Below, piece by piece: positions 57,766-64,000 of a stretch of DNA of 64,000 bases. The translations under genes and the position numbers were made by a program. The DNA comes from Mesorhizobium ciceri biovar biserrulae WSM1271 (GTDB taxonomy: Bacteria; Pseudomonadota; Alphaproteobacteria; Rhizobiales; Rhizobiaceae), in NCBI RefSeq assembly GCF_000185905.1, contig NC_014923.1, forward strand, positions 1,426,001 through 1,490,000, written 5' to 3'. How positions within the stretch are numbered: the first letter of the stretch is position 1; each line of letters opens with the position of its first letter. The notes below the pieces were generated by a model. That model was not told the DNA's origin and ran no database searches. It saw nothing but the letters and a program-made list of their open reading frames with translations.

Positions 57766-57798
57766 CAAAAACCCGGAAGCCGGCGGACCGGCCTCCGG
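57766..57798 (-). terminator. intrinsic terminator of the glycine-zipper lipoprotein gene
   Basis: On the minus strand CCGGAGGCCGG / CCGGCTTCCGG (two mismatches) around TCCG is followed by GTTTTTG, 25 bases past the gene. Confidence 0.8.
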
Positions 57799-57822
57799 AT
57801 CGACGTTTCGATTATCGCCGAA

Positions 57823-58068
57823 TTAGTTGCAGCGAGCCGTGTAGATCCGGCCGCGATGATCGCGATATTGGCAATAGCCGTTGCGCAGGTTGCGCACCAG
57901 CAGGCCGGAACCGGCACCCACGGCCGCGCCGATCAGCGCGCCCTTACCGCCGCCGACCAAGCCGCCGACACCGGCGCCGATCAAGCCGCCGCCAACCACG
58001 TCCTTCTCAGTCGAGGTGCAGCCGCTGACCGCGACCACCGCAACCAGGGCAATAATCATCTTCCGCAT
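57823..58068 (-). CDS. glycine-zipper lipoprotein
   Basis: The 81-residue protein has a lipoprotein signal IIALVAVVAVSGC (lipobox VSGC) and a glycine-zipper 2TM segment GGGLIGAGVGGLVGGGKGAL. It ends with YCQYRDHRGRIYTARCN, a YXCXYXDXXGRXY-type tail seen in SlyB/OsmB-like or YMGG-like proteins. It should be anchored in the outer membrane. The longer frame begins five codons upstream at a less likely start. Confidence 0.85.
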   Translation of the reverse strand: MRKMIIALVAVVAVSGCTSTEKDVVGGGLIGAGVGGLVGGGKGALIGAAVGAGSGLLVRNLRNGYCQYRDHRGRIYTARCN

Positions 58069-58151
58069 AGAGTCACTCCTCACTTTGTGTCCTCACTTTA
58101 GTAAGCTCCAGCCGCCATTTAGCATGAAATGACGGCCTTTGCTGCTGCAAT

Positions 58152-58478
58152 CTATTGTTGGTGAAGATAGTCTTTTTCTGGGCGTATCGTGTTCGATGCC
58201 ATTACCAGGCTGGAAATTGCCAAAGACGCGTCAAGCGTACCATCGGCGCGCACATTCCAGACGATCTGATCATAGTCGTCCTCAAGCGCCGGATCGACCG
58301 CAAGGCATTTGGCGACGATGTGGTCAGCCTGCCCTTGCACGTCGCCCAAGACGAATGGGCGTTCGGCCACGCATTGCTCGGCCGTCGCGAAAACGCTTAC
58401 GGGCACCTGGAGTTCACGGCAGTCGGCCATCGTGTTCGAGCAACCGATGACCAGCAACAATGCAGCGATATGTTCCAT
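58152..58478 (-). CDS. hypothetical secreted protein, putative general stress regulon member
   Basis: The 108-residue protein has a short signal-like start MEHIAALLLVIGCSNTMADC and no known domain after it; three Cys (after IG, in ADC and EQC) could form disulfides. It resembles no family I can name. An exact EcfG-type promoter ends 25 bases upstream of this ATG, which excludes an ATG seven codons farther up and supports the start used. Confidence 0.65.
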   Translation of the reverse strand: MEHIAALLLVIGCSNTMADCRELQVPVSVFATAEQCVAERPFVLGDVQGQADHIVAKCLAVDPALEDDYDQIVWNVRADGTLDASLAISSLVMASNTIRPEKDYLHQQ

Positions 58479-58502
58479 GGCGAGAAGTCCTCTCGCCATA
58501 GT

Positions 58503-58527
58503 AACGGTCTACATTCGCCAAAGTTCC
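58503..58527 (-). promoter_or_regulatory. EcfG-type promoter for the secreted protein gene
   Basis: On the minus strand GGAAC (58527-58523), 16-base spacer, CGTT (58506-58503). It is correctly placed for the gene starting at 58478. Confidence 0.75.
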
Positions 58528-58599
58528 TGGCTGGCTTGATCGGCTGGGGAAATAAGATGGCGCTACAGCCGATTCGGCCACCGGCCGAAACGAGGTGGC

Positions 58600-58779
58600 C
58601 TAGTAGACCAGTTGGTGCAGGGCGACCGCCATGATCACCGCCACCAAGGCCAGCGCAACCAGGCGCAAAGCTCCGTTGGGAACAGGAGCCAGCGGTGGCG
58701 CGGAAGCCTCTGAGTCCTCAAACTCGCCCATGGAAATCCGGGCGGCCTGCTCCAGTCTGTTCATGTCGGCAACCGTCAA
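58600..58779 (-). CDS. small C-terminally anchored membrane protein
   Basis: The 59-residue protein uses TTG with GGGAGG nine bases upstream (MTVADMNRLEQAAR). It has a short acidic segment, a Pro linker and a single membrane helix LRLVALALVAVIMAVALHQL at the C-terminus. No family is recognised. A degenerate stress-type promoter (GGAAC-N16-CATT, 58841-58817) lies 38 bases upstream. Confidence 0.6.
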   Translation of the reverse strand: MTVADMNRLEQAARISMGEFEDSEASAPPLAPVPNGALRLVALALVAVIMAVALHQLVY

Positions 58780-58902
58780 GGCATTCCTCCCACCATGCTG
58801 CAAATCCTGCTGCGGAAATGTTCGGTGATGCAACAAGTTCCAGCGGTATCTGGGAAAAACAGCATCTGCTTTTATGGTGAACGGCGGGTTAAGGAAGGTC
58901 GC

Positions 58903-59934
58903 TCAATCCGTCTCGAAATTGCCGTGCGGAACGACAAGGCGGTATTCAAGGCGGCCAGCCGCGATTTCGAGCGTCGCCGTTCCGTTCAGTGACGCCGGCA
59001 CGACCCGTTCGAGTGCGACGCTGCCGAAGCGCTTCTCGCTACGCCTGACGTCACTGGCGCCGATTGCCTCCGCCCATGTCAGGGACAGGGAGGTTCCCGT
59101 GTCGTCGGCGGTCAGGTTGGCTGTAACATTGACGTACCCGCCGGGCCGCGACAGGGCGCCGTAGCTCACCGAATTGACGGCGAGTTCATGCATCGCAAGG
59201 CCGATATGCAAGGCAGCGTTGGGATTGAGATAGGGGTTTGCCCCCTGAAACCTCAGGCTCCGAACCGGATCGCCGCCATAGCGGCCAACCTGGCCCGACA
59301 CGAGTTCGCGAAGTGCTGCACCCCGCCAGTTGGAAGAGGTCACGAGATCCTGGGACGAGGCCAGCGATTGCAGCCGGCCGCGAAAGCGTGTCAGGAAATC
59401 GCCGATGCTGTCGGAGTAGCGGCCGGTCTGGGTGGCTATGCTCTGGATGATCGCCAGCAGGTTTTTGGAGCGATGGCTCACCTCTCGCAACAGCGTCGTC
59501 AGGGTCTGCTCGCGGCGCTTCTGCTCCGTCGTCTCGACCATCGTGGTGACGACGCCTTGCACGGTGCCACCATCGCCGTGATCGGCATCGATCCACACCT
59601 CGAACCAGCGGCTGCCATCCTCGACGGGAACGCTGATCTCGAGACGTTGGGGGTTGCCGGATGCAATGACGTCGCGCTTGGCCGCGCCGATGCGGTCGGC
59701 CTGCGCCTCCGGCAGGATGCCGATGCTGTCGGCGGTGTCCGAAACCCAGGGCGCACGCATGTTGCGCGCCCATACGGTTTTCATCTCGCGATCCTGGTAG
59801 AGAACGGAAATGCCGGCATTGTGCAACGCGTGAAGAAGAGCACGACCGAGCTGCATGCCGCTGTCGGCGGGATGGAGGGCGATGACTTCATCGCTTTGCA
59901 CGGCGTCTTTCCTGTTTCCGGTCCTGGAACCCAT
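58903..59934 (-). CDS. PAS-HWE sensor histidine kinase, putative PhyR kinase
   Basis: The 343-residue soluble kinase has an N-terminal PAS-like domain (about 30-140, ALHNAGISVLYQDREMKTVW to VVTTMVETTEQKRRE) and an HWE/HisKA_2 core with His154 in LLREVSHRSKNLLAIIQSI and MHELAVNSVSYGALS. There are no membrane segments. The ATG is weakly supported; a GTG 11 codons in has AGGAAAG upstream. It has its own exact EcfG-type promoter and lies 0.6 kb from phyR, making it a likely member of the general stress phosphorelay. Confidence 0.88.
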   Translation of the reverse strand: MGSRTGNRKDAVQSDEVIALHPADSGMQLGRALLHALHNAGISVLYQDREMKTVWARNMRAPWVSDTADSIGILPEAQADRIGAAKRDVIASGNPQRLEISVPVEDGSRWFEVWIDADHGDGGTVQGVVTTMVETTEQKRREQTLTTLLREVSHRSKNLLAIIQSIATQTGRYSDSIGDFLTRFRGRLQSLASSQDLVTSSNWRGAALRELVSGQVGRYGGDPVRSLRFQGANPYLNPNAALHIGLAMHELAVNSVSYGALSRPGGYVNVTANLTADDTGTSLSLTWAEAIGASDVRRSEKRFGSVALERVVPASLNGTATLEIAAGRLEYRLVVPHGNFETD

Positions 59935-59963
59935 CGGCCAATCTGTCCACCCAATTCAGGCTG

Positions 59964-59988
59964 AACGGCTCATCGTTGAATGGGTTCC
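59964..59988 (-). promoter_or_regulatory. EcfG-type promoter for the PAS-HWE kinase
   Basis: On the minus strand GGAAC (59988-59984), 16-base spacer, CGTT (59967-59964), 30 bases before the kinase ATG. Confidence 0.75.
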
Positions 59989-60013
59989 AAACAGGTTTCC
60001 GGAAAACCCGCCG

Positions 60014-60062
60014 CCAAAAACGGTCCGCCGGACGGCGTCCTTTGAGGGACACCGCCCGGCGG
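60014..60062 (-). terminator. intrinsic terminator of the DUF1328 gene
   Basis: A 16-base-pair stem with two mismatches (CCGCCGGGCGGTGTCC on the minus strand) around CTCAAA is followed by ACCG and TTTTT. It separates DUF1328 from the kinase promoter. Confidence 0.8.
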
Positions 60063-60113
60063 TGGCTGGAAACCGTTTGAGGGGTGCGGCTTCCAGTGTT
60101 CGGCCGTCCGTCC

Positions 60114-60281
60114 TTACGAAGCCCGTTTGAACAGGCCCGCAAGAAGCGAAATGACCAGGAAGGCGAGGAAGATGAAAAACAATATCTGCGCTATGCCGGC
60201 GGAGGTACCGGCGATGCCGCCGAAACCAAGCGCGCCGGCGATGATGGCAACGACGAGAAATACGAGCGCCCAGTAAAGCAT
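60114..60281 (-). CDS. DUF1328 small membrane protein
   Basis: The 55-residue protein starts [20 protein letters not shown] and has two helices separated by GGIAGTSAG, the DUF1328 (YtjA-like) pattern. GAAGGAG lies seven bases before the ATG. It is an envelope stress protein by association; an exact EcfG-type promoter lies 30 bases upstream. Confidence 0.9.
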   Translation of the reverse strand: MLYWALVFLVVAIIAGALGFGGIAGTSAGIAQILFFIFLAFLVISLLAGLFKRAS

Positions 60282-60310
60282 GATCCATCTCCTTCGAATG
60301 GTGCGATGAA

Positions 60311-60335
60311 AACGTGGGTGGTTGCGGTTTGTTCC
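60311..60335 (-). promoter_or_regulatory. EcfG-type promoter for DUF1328
   Basis: On the minus strand GGAAC (60335-60331), 16-base spacer, CGTT (60314-60311). Confidence 0.8.
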
Positions 60336-60507
60336 CACCCTTTGCCGAAAAAGACCGTGCTTGCAAATCGTTCGAGCGGAACCGCAGGAATTCACCTCGC
60401 CGCCCGGGTGCATCAGGCGGCACGAAGTGACGAATTGATCATCTGGAGAGATTCGGGAGCGAGGCTATCGCCTTGGGTTCGTCAATTCCTCCACTCCCAA
60501 TTCCCGA

Positions 60508-61302
60508 CTATGCGGCGGCTTTCGCCTGCCGGTCAAAGAACAGTGCCTGGCTGATCAGCGCCTTGACCATGTCGGGATTGAACGGCTTGGTGACCAGGAA
60601 GGCCGGTTCCGGTCGTTCACCAGTCAACAGGCGCTCGGGGAAGGCGGTGATGAAGATGACCGGCACCGACGTCGATGACAGGATTTCGTTCACGGCCTCG
60701 ATGCCGGAACTGCCGTCGGCAAGCTGGATGTCGGCCAGCACCATCTTCGGCCGCGTCTTGCCGAACATCATCACTGCCTCGGCATGGGTGCGCGCCGTTC
60801 CAACGACGCGGTGCCCGAGGCTCTCGACCATTTCTTCGATATCCATGGCGATCAGCGGTTCATCCTCGATGATCAGAACGTCGGTTGCCACCTGACGGGA
60901 TATCTCGTTGCTCGCCTGGGCAAGCAACTCTGAAAACTCCTGGTCACCGACGTCAAGGATCTCAGCCGCTTCCTCCTCGCTGAAGCCTTCGACCGCCACG
61001 AGCAGGAAGGCCTGACGGGGCCGCGGCGCGATCGCATTCAGATTGGCGGCGGTGCGCTGTTCCCACGCCGATTGCGCCTGTTCCTGTGGAACGCGGATGG
61101 CGACCGATGTGAAAAGCTTGGCGAAAACCTTGTACAGCGCGATGCGGTCGCTCGATGCTTCGGGAAATATCTCGATATCGGCGATGATGGCTTCAAGCAT
61201 CGCAGCGACCAGCGCGTCACCACTCTCTTGCGACCCGGAAACAGCCCGCGAGAAGCGGCGCAGGAAGGGCAGATGTGGTGCGATGGTGGCGGATAAGCTC
61301 AT
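60508..61302 (-). CDS. phyR: general stress response regulator PhyR
   Basis: The 264-residue protein fuses an N-terminal EcfG-like sigma domain (about 1-130; MLEAIIADIEIFPEASSDRI and AFLLVAVEGFSEEEAAEILD) to a C-terminal receiver with acidic Glu146/Asp147, phospho-Asp191 in MVLADIQLADGSSG and the FATGUY-type FITAFPERLL. When phosphorylated it binds NepR and frees EcfG. It is divergent from nepR-ecfG, the standard alphaproteobacterial arrangement, with back-to-back EcfG promoters between them. Confidence 0.96.
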   Translation of the reverse strand: MSLSATIAPHLPFLRRFSRAVSGSQESGDALVAAMLEAIIADIEIFPEASSDRIALYKVFAKLFTSVAIRVPQEQAQSAWEQRTAANLNAIAPRPRQAFLLVAVEGFSEEEAAEILDVGDQEFSELLAQASNEISRQVATDVLIIEDEPLIAMDIEEMVESLGHRVVGTARTHAEAVMMFGKTRPKMVLADIQLADGSSGIEAVNEILSSTSVPVIFITAFPERLLTGERPEPAFLVTKPFNPDMVKALISQALFFDRQAKAAA

Positions 61303-61366
61303 GGTAAGACGTCTCCCTCAGAATGACGCGATTGCGTAGCAGGTCAAGCTGACTGCAAGCCCTGAT

Positions 61367-61391
61367 AACGCGGATTTTTTGAAAAAGTTCC
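61367..61391 (-). promoter_or_regulatory. EcfG-type promoter for phyR
   Basis: On the minus strand GGAAC (61391-61387), 16-base spacer, CGTT (61370-61367), 65 bases before phyR. It is back to back with the nepR promoter. Confidence 0.85.
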
Positions 61392-61399
61392 ACCGCGAC

Positions 61400-61424
61400 G
61401 GAACAAAAGCCGGGGAGTGGCGTT
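61400..61424 (+). promoter_or_regulatory. EcfG-type promoter for nepR-ecfG
   Basis: GGAAC (61400-61404), 16-base spacer, CGTT (61421-61424). Its -35 element is eight bases from that of the phyR promoter. Confidence 0.85.
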
Positions 61425-61516
61425 TGTGGTGGGGATGGGCAACCAGACGAGGGCGCCGCTTGCGCTGTGTTGAGTACGGTAAGAGCGGCTTGAGCGCTGG
61501 GAAATACAAGGGCAAA

Positions 61517-61720
61517 ATGAAGGATATGACGAAAGATATTCTGACTGGCGCCGAGAGCAGGCGCCGGAACGGTTCTGGTGACGCTCTTGGGCCGAACTCC
61601 GAAATCGGACGCAAACTCAAACAATATTACGACGCGCTGGTCTCCGACGATGTGCCGGATCGCTTTTCCCAGTTGCTTAGCCAACTGGAACAGGCTGAAC
61701 CCGCACAGAAGAAGGACTGA
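61517..61720 (+). CDS. nepR: anti-sigma factor NepR
   Basis: The 67-residue protein has the NepR core GPNSEIGRKLKQYYDALVSD followed by VPDRFSQLLSQLEQAE, the two helices that clamp EcfG or the PhyR sigma-like domain. The N-terminus is disordered and basic. I use the ATG (MKDMTK) close to the core. It ends three bases before ecfG and is translationally linked to it. Confidence 0.92.
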   Translation: MKDMTKDILTGAESRRRNGSGDALGPNSEIGRKLKQYYDALVSDDVPDRFSQLLSQLEQAEPAQKKD

Positions 61721-61723
61721 GGC

Positions 61724-62275
61724 ATGGCCGCGGTCTCACAAGGCTTCAAGACTGATCTGCTTGGGGCAATCCCAAGTCTGCGCGCGTTTGCCGTGTCGCT
61801 GACGCAAAATGCCGATAAAGCCGACGACCTCGTCCAGGAAACACTCGTCAAGGCTTGGGACAAGCATGAGAGCTTCCAGCCCGGCACCAATCTCAAGGCC
61901 TGGCTTTTCACCATCCTGCGCAACGAGTTCTATTCGCAAATGCGCAAGCGCGGGCGCGAAGTGCAGGACAGCGACGGTATCATGACGGCCAGGCTTGCCG
62001 TTCATCCGGCCCAGCACGGTCAACTCGACCTGAAGGACTTTCGCGGGGCGCTAGAGCAGTTGCCGGAGGACCAACGCGAAGCCATCATCCTCATCGGCGC
62101 ATCTGGTTTCTCCTACGAGGAGGCCGCGGAGATCTGCGGCTGCGCGGTGGGGACGATCAAGAGCCGCGTCAGCCGAGCCCGTACCCGCTTGCAGGAGATC
62201 CTGAAAATATCAGGTGAGGACGAGTATGGTCCGGACGCGATTTCGGCCCAGGTAACGAGTTCGCCGGCGAGCTGA
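61724..62275 (+). CDS. ecfG: ECF sigma factor EcfG, general stress response
   Basis: The 183-residue ECF15-type sigma factor has region 2 around NADKADDLVQETLVKAWDKH with the WLFTILRNEFYSQMRKR segment and region 4 with LPEDQREAIILIGASGFSYE and CGCAVGTIKSRVSRARTRLQ. It directs transcription from GGAAC-N16/17-CGTT promoters. Its partners NepR and PhyR are adjacent. Eight matching promoters are visible in this window, including its own. Confidence 0.95.
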   Translation: MAAVSQGFKTDLLGAIPSLRAFAVSLTQNADKADDLVQETLVKAWDKHESFQPGTNLKAWLFTILRNEFYSQMRKRGREVQDSDGIMTARLAVHPAQHGQLDLKDFRGALEQLPEDQREAIILIGASGFSYEEAAEICGCAVGTIKSRVSRARTRLQEILKISGEDEYGPDAISAQVTSSPAS

Positions 62276-62288
62276 CCGCGATCGCGTC

Positions 62289-62660
62289 TCAAGCGCGTCC
62301 GCAGGCCGCCGCGACCGCTTGCACCAGGTCTTCGCCTGAGTAGGGTTTGCCAACCAGCCTGACGCCCGGAAACGATGCCTTGATTTCATCGGCATCCGAA
62401 TAGCCGGACGCAAACACGAAAGGTATGCCTGCCGCGCGCAGCCCGGAAGCGAAATCGATCGTCGAGGCGCCGCCCAGCATCAAGTCGACAATGGCTGCAT
62501 CGAATCGCGTGGCGACTTCCCGGCCATCGACCTCGGTCAGGTCACGGGCGATCACCACCTCATCGGCGCCATGATCGCGGCAAAGTTGCTCGACATCCAT
62601 GGCGATGAGAAATTCGTCCTCCAAAACGAGAATCCGCAATCCGTCAAGCAATGTGGGCAC
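62289..62660 (-). CDS. single-domain response regulator of the FATGUY type
   Basis: The 123-residue protein is a receiver only: acidic pair in LVLEDEFLIAMDVE, phospho-Asp in AAIVDLMLGGAST, the FATGUY signature IPFVFASGYSDAD and Lys in LVGKPYSGEDL. I choose GTG (AAGGAG nine bases upstream) over a TTG two codons earlier. It converges on ecfG, 13 bases from its stop. FATGUY receivers pair with HWE/HisKA_2 kinases, so it may modulate PhyR phosphorylation, as single-domain regulators do in Sphingomonas and Caulobacter. Confidence 0.88.
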   Translation of the reverse strand: MPTLLDGLRILVLEDEFLIAMDVEQLCRDHGADEVVIARDLTEVDGREVATRFDAAIVDLMLGGASTIDFASGLRAAGIPFVFASGYSDADEIKASFPGVRLVGKPYSGEDLVQAVAAACGRA

Positions 62661-62741
62661 GGGCAAAGACTCCTTGAAACGCCGGAGTCATGATCGCTAA
62701 TTGGCTCGCTGTCATTTAAAAAAGACATGTGGCCAGCGGGC

Positions 62742-62766
62742 GGAACCTCAATCCTTGCAAGGCGTT
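62742..62766 (+). promoter_or_regulatory. EcfG-type promoter for the Crp/Fnr gene
   Basis: GGAAC (62742-62746), 16-base spacer, CGTT (62763-62766), 62 bases before the Crp/Fnr start. Confidence 0.7.
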
Positions 62767-62828
62767 GAAACGCGGCTCTCCAAGAGCGGCTTTCGAAGGG
62801 GGTCGAGCGGGCTTTCGAAGGGGGCGAA

Positions 62829-63590
62829 ATGTCAGTCCAGAACAATAACGCTTTCTCCAGCCGCCAATATCCTTGCGAGAACTGCCCATTGCGGCCGTTG
62901 CCGGTTTTCCGCGACTTCGAAAAACAGGAGCTGGCCTTCATCAGCAAATTCAAGAAGGGTGAACTCGCGGTCGACAAGGGCGACACGGTGCTGGTGGAGG
63001 GAAGCCATAGCGCCCATCTCTACACCGTGCTCTCCGGCTGGGCGTTTCGCTACAAGCTGCTGCGGGACGGCCGTCGCCAGATCCTCAATTATCTCATGCC
63101 CGGGGATCTGATCGGCCTGCAAGGCAGTGTGATGGGCGAGATGCAGCATTCCGTCGAGGCACTCTCACCGATGCTGCTGTGTGTTTTCGAACGCGAATAT
63201 CTGCACGAGCTGTACCGCAATCATCCCAGGCTGGCCTACGACATCACCTGGATCGCATCGCGCGAGGAGCGGATGCTGGACGAGAATCTGCTCAGCCTCG
63301 GGCGCCGCAGTGCGATCGAGCGCGCCGCCTATCTCATCGCCTTCATCGGCAGCCGGGCCAAGGTCGTCGGACTGAATGGCAGCCAATCCGTCCAGATACC
63401 GATCACGCAGCAGCACATTGCCGATACGCTCGGCCTGTCGCTGGTTCACACCAACAAGACGATCCGCAAGCTGATGGATCGCAAGCTGATCGTCTGGCGC
63501 GACGGCGGCTGCGCGGTCTCCGACAATGAAGGGCTCAAGCGGCTCGCCGGCTGGGAAGGACTGGGCGAGGCGCGCCGGCCACTAATCTGA
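62829..63590 (+). CDS. Crp/Fnr-family transcriptional regulator
   Basis: The 253-residue regulator has a cyclic-nucleotide-binding-like domain (about 20-140; VDKGDTVLVEGSHSAHLYTV) and a winged helix with ITQQHIADTLGLSLVHTNKT and IRKLMDRKLI. Cys residues near the N-terminus (PCENCPLRPL) recall FNR-like proteins, but only two lie there and the spacing is not the four-Cys iron-sulfur set. An EcfG-type promoter lies upstream, so it may form a second tier of the stress response. The ligand is unknown. Confidence 0.88.
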   Translation: MSVQNNNAFSSRQYPCENCPLRPLPVFRDFEKQELAFISKFKKGELAVDKGDTVLVEGSHSAHLYTVLSGWAFRYKLLRDGRRQILNYLMPGDLIGLQGSVMGEMQHSVEALSPMLLCVFEREYLHELYRNHPRLAYDITWIASREERMLDENLLSLGRRSAIERAAYLIAFIGSRAKVVGLNGSQSVQIPITQQHIADTLGLSLVHTNKTIRKLMDRKLIVWRDGGCAVSDNEGLKRLAGWEGLGEARRPLI

Positions 63591-63663
63591 GGAAGCGTCT
63601 TTTTGCGAAGCCGGCGGATCGGGTGCGCGCCGATGCGTTTTCGGCTACTTTGTCCGCAGTGCC

Positions 63664-63688
63664 GGAACCATGAGGCGCGCAGCGCGTT
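63664..63688 (+). promoter_or_regulatory. EcfG-type promoter for the DUF883 gene
   Basis: GGAAC (63664-63668), 16-base spacer, CGTT (63685-63688), 30 bases before the DUF883 ATG. Confidence 0.8.
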
Positions 63689-63718
63689 TGAAACCGAGCA
63701 ATCACAAGGAGTTAAGCC

Positions 63719-64000
63719 ATGGCCACTGCCGCAGGAAAGACCGCAACCGACGCCCGTGCAAATGCGGACCTGGAAGCCGACATCAGGCAGTTGAAGGCCG
63801 ACATCGACAAGCTCACCAAACAACTGGCCAAGACCGGCGAGCATGGCTATGGCACCGCGCGCCGTGCAGCGACAGAAGGGGTCGAGCAGTTGCGCGCGCA
63901 GGGCGAAGCAGCCTTTGACAGCTTGCGCAGCAATGCCAAGGACATCGAAGCGCAGATGATGGCAAGCGTGCGTGAAAAGCCGGTGACGTCACTGGCAATC
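63719..64000 (+). CDS. DUF883 (ElaB/YqjD-like) protein, right end cut
   Basis: Ninety-four codons are visible. The protein has a long amphipathic N-terminal helix (DLEADIRQLKADIDKLTKQL, later EGVEQLRAQGEAAFDSLRSN) and a start of the C-terminal membrane anchor VREKPVTSLAI, the ElaB/YqjD/DUF883 layout. E. coli relatives are stationary-phase, ribosome-associated inner-membrane proteins. The exact EcfG promoter upstream fits that. AAGGAG lies ten bases before the ATG. The end of the gene lies beyond the window. Confidence 0.88.
   Translation, partial: MATAAGKTATDARANADLEADIRQLKADIDKLTKQLAKTGEHGYGTARRAATEGVEQLRAQGEAAFDSLRSNAKDIEAQMMASVREKPVTSLAI

Noticed and set aside
58817..58841. Stress-type promoter for the small membrane protein at 58600-58779
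   Set aside because: The -10 reads CATT rather than CGTT; kept only as a weak possibility, not counted among the exact matches.
62709..62728. Pho-box-like CTGTCAT before the Crp/Fnr gene
   Set aside because: The second half-site at the 11-base period does not match.

Overview
The window is GC-rich chromosomal DNA of an alphaproteobacterium of the order Rhizobiales, most likely Mesorhizobium or a close relative. Support comes from the gene families (TrcR/DUF1013, PhyR-NepR-EcfG, a rhizobial-type RpoH, DUF1127, DUF1192, DUF4164, DUF2865), the pst-phoU-phoB layout, and short palindromic intergenic repeats of the kind common in Mesorhizobium. There is no phage, insertion sequence, CRISPR array or conjugative module. 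Both edges cut genes: a sulfotransferase-like gene at the left and a DUF883 gene at the right.

Layout. 0-20 kb is a mixed housekeeping and accessory stretch: two methyltransferases, a membrane hybrid histidine kinase, a prenyl diphosphate synthase, mtgA, rpmF, an HxlR regulator divergent from a hydrolase, a GST, an ArsR/MFS pair, a quinone oxidoreductase, trcR, and a WYL-regulator neighbourhood containing two copies of one 26-bp palindrome. 20-28 kb holds the leftward central-carbon cluster tkt, gap, a K+/H+ antiporter gene, pgk and class I fba. 28-34 kb holds DUF4164-zapA, a 1-Cys peroxiredoxin, a metallo-beta-lactamase-fold hydrolase, rpoH and rluD. A tRNA-Glu, an orphan Flp pilin and a GST with a histone-H1-like tail follow. 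37-39 kb has small secreted or hypothetical genes next to an AT-rich stretch. 39.8-44.4 kb is one very large soluble hybrid kinase with seven PAS-like domains, a paralogue of the kinase at 1-3.4 kb. 44.8-51.1 kb is the phosphate regulon pstSCAB-phoU-phoB behind a three-half-site Pho box; no phoR is present. 51.1-56 kb is a ROK regulator divergent from a xylose-type ABC transporter, with two palindromic operators whose centres are 84 bp apart.

56-64 kb is the general stress response region: phyR divergent from nepR-ecfG, two HWE-family kinases, a single-domain FATGUY-type response regulator, a Crp/Fnr regulator and several small envelope proteins. Reading both strands, I find eight exact matches to the EcfG promoter pattern GGAAC-N16-CGTT in intergenic DNA, each correctly oriented and close to a start codon. 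Seven lie between 58.5 and 63.7 kb and one lies at 38.9 kb in front of an unknown 78-residue protein. This physically clustered stress regulon, including several uncharacterised small proteins and a possible extra phospho-circuit, is the most interesting content of the window.
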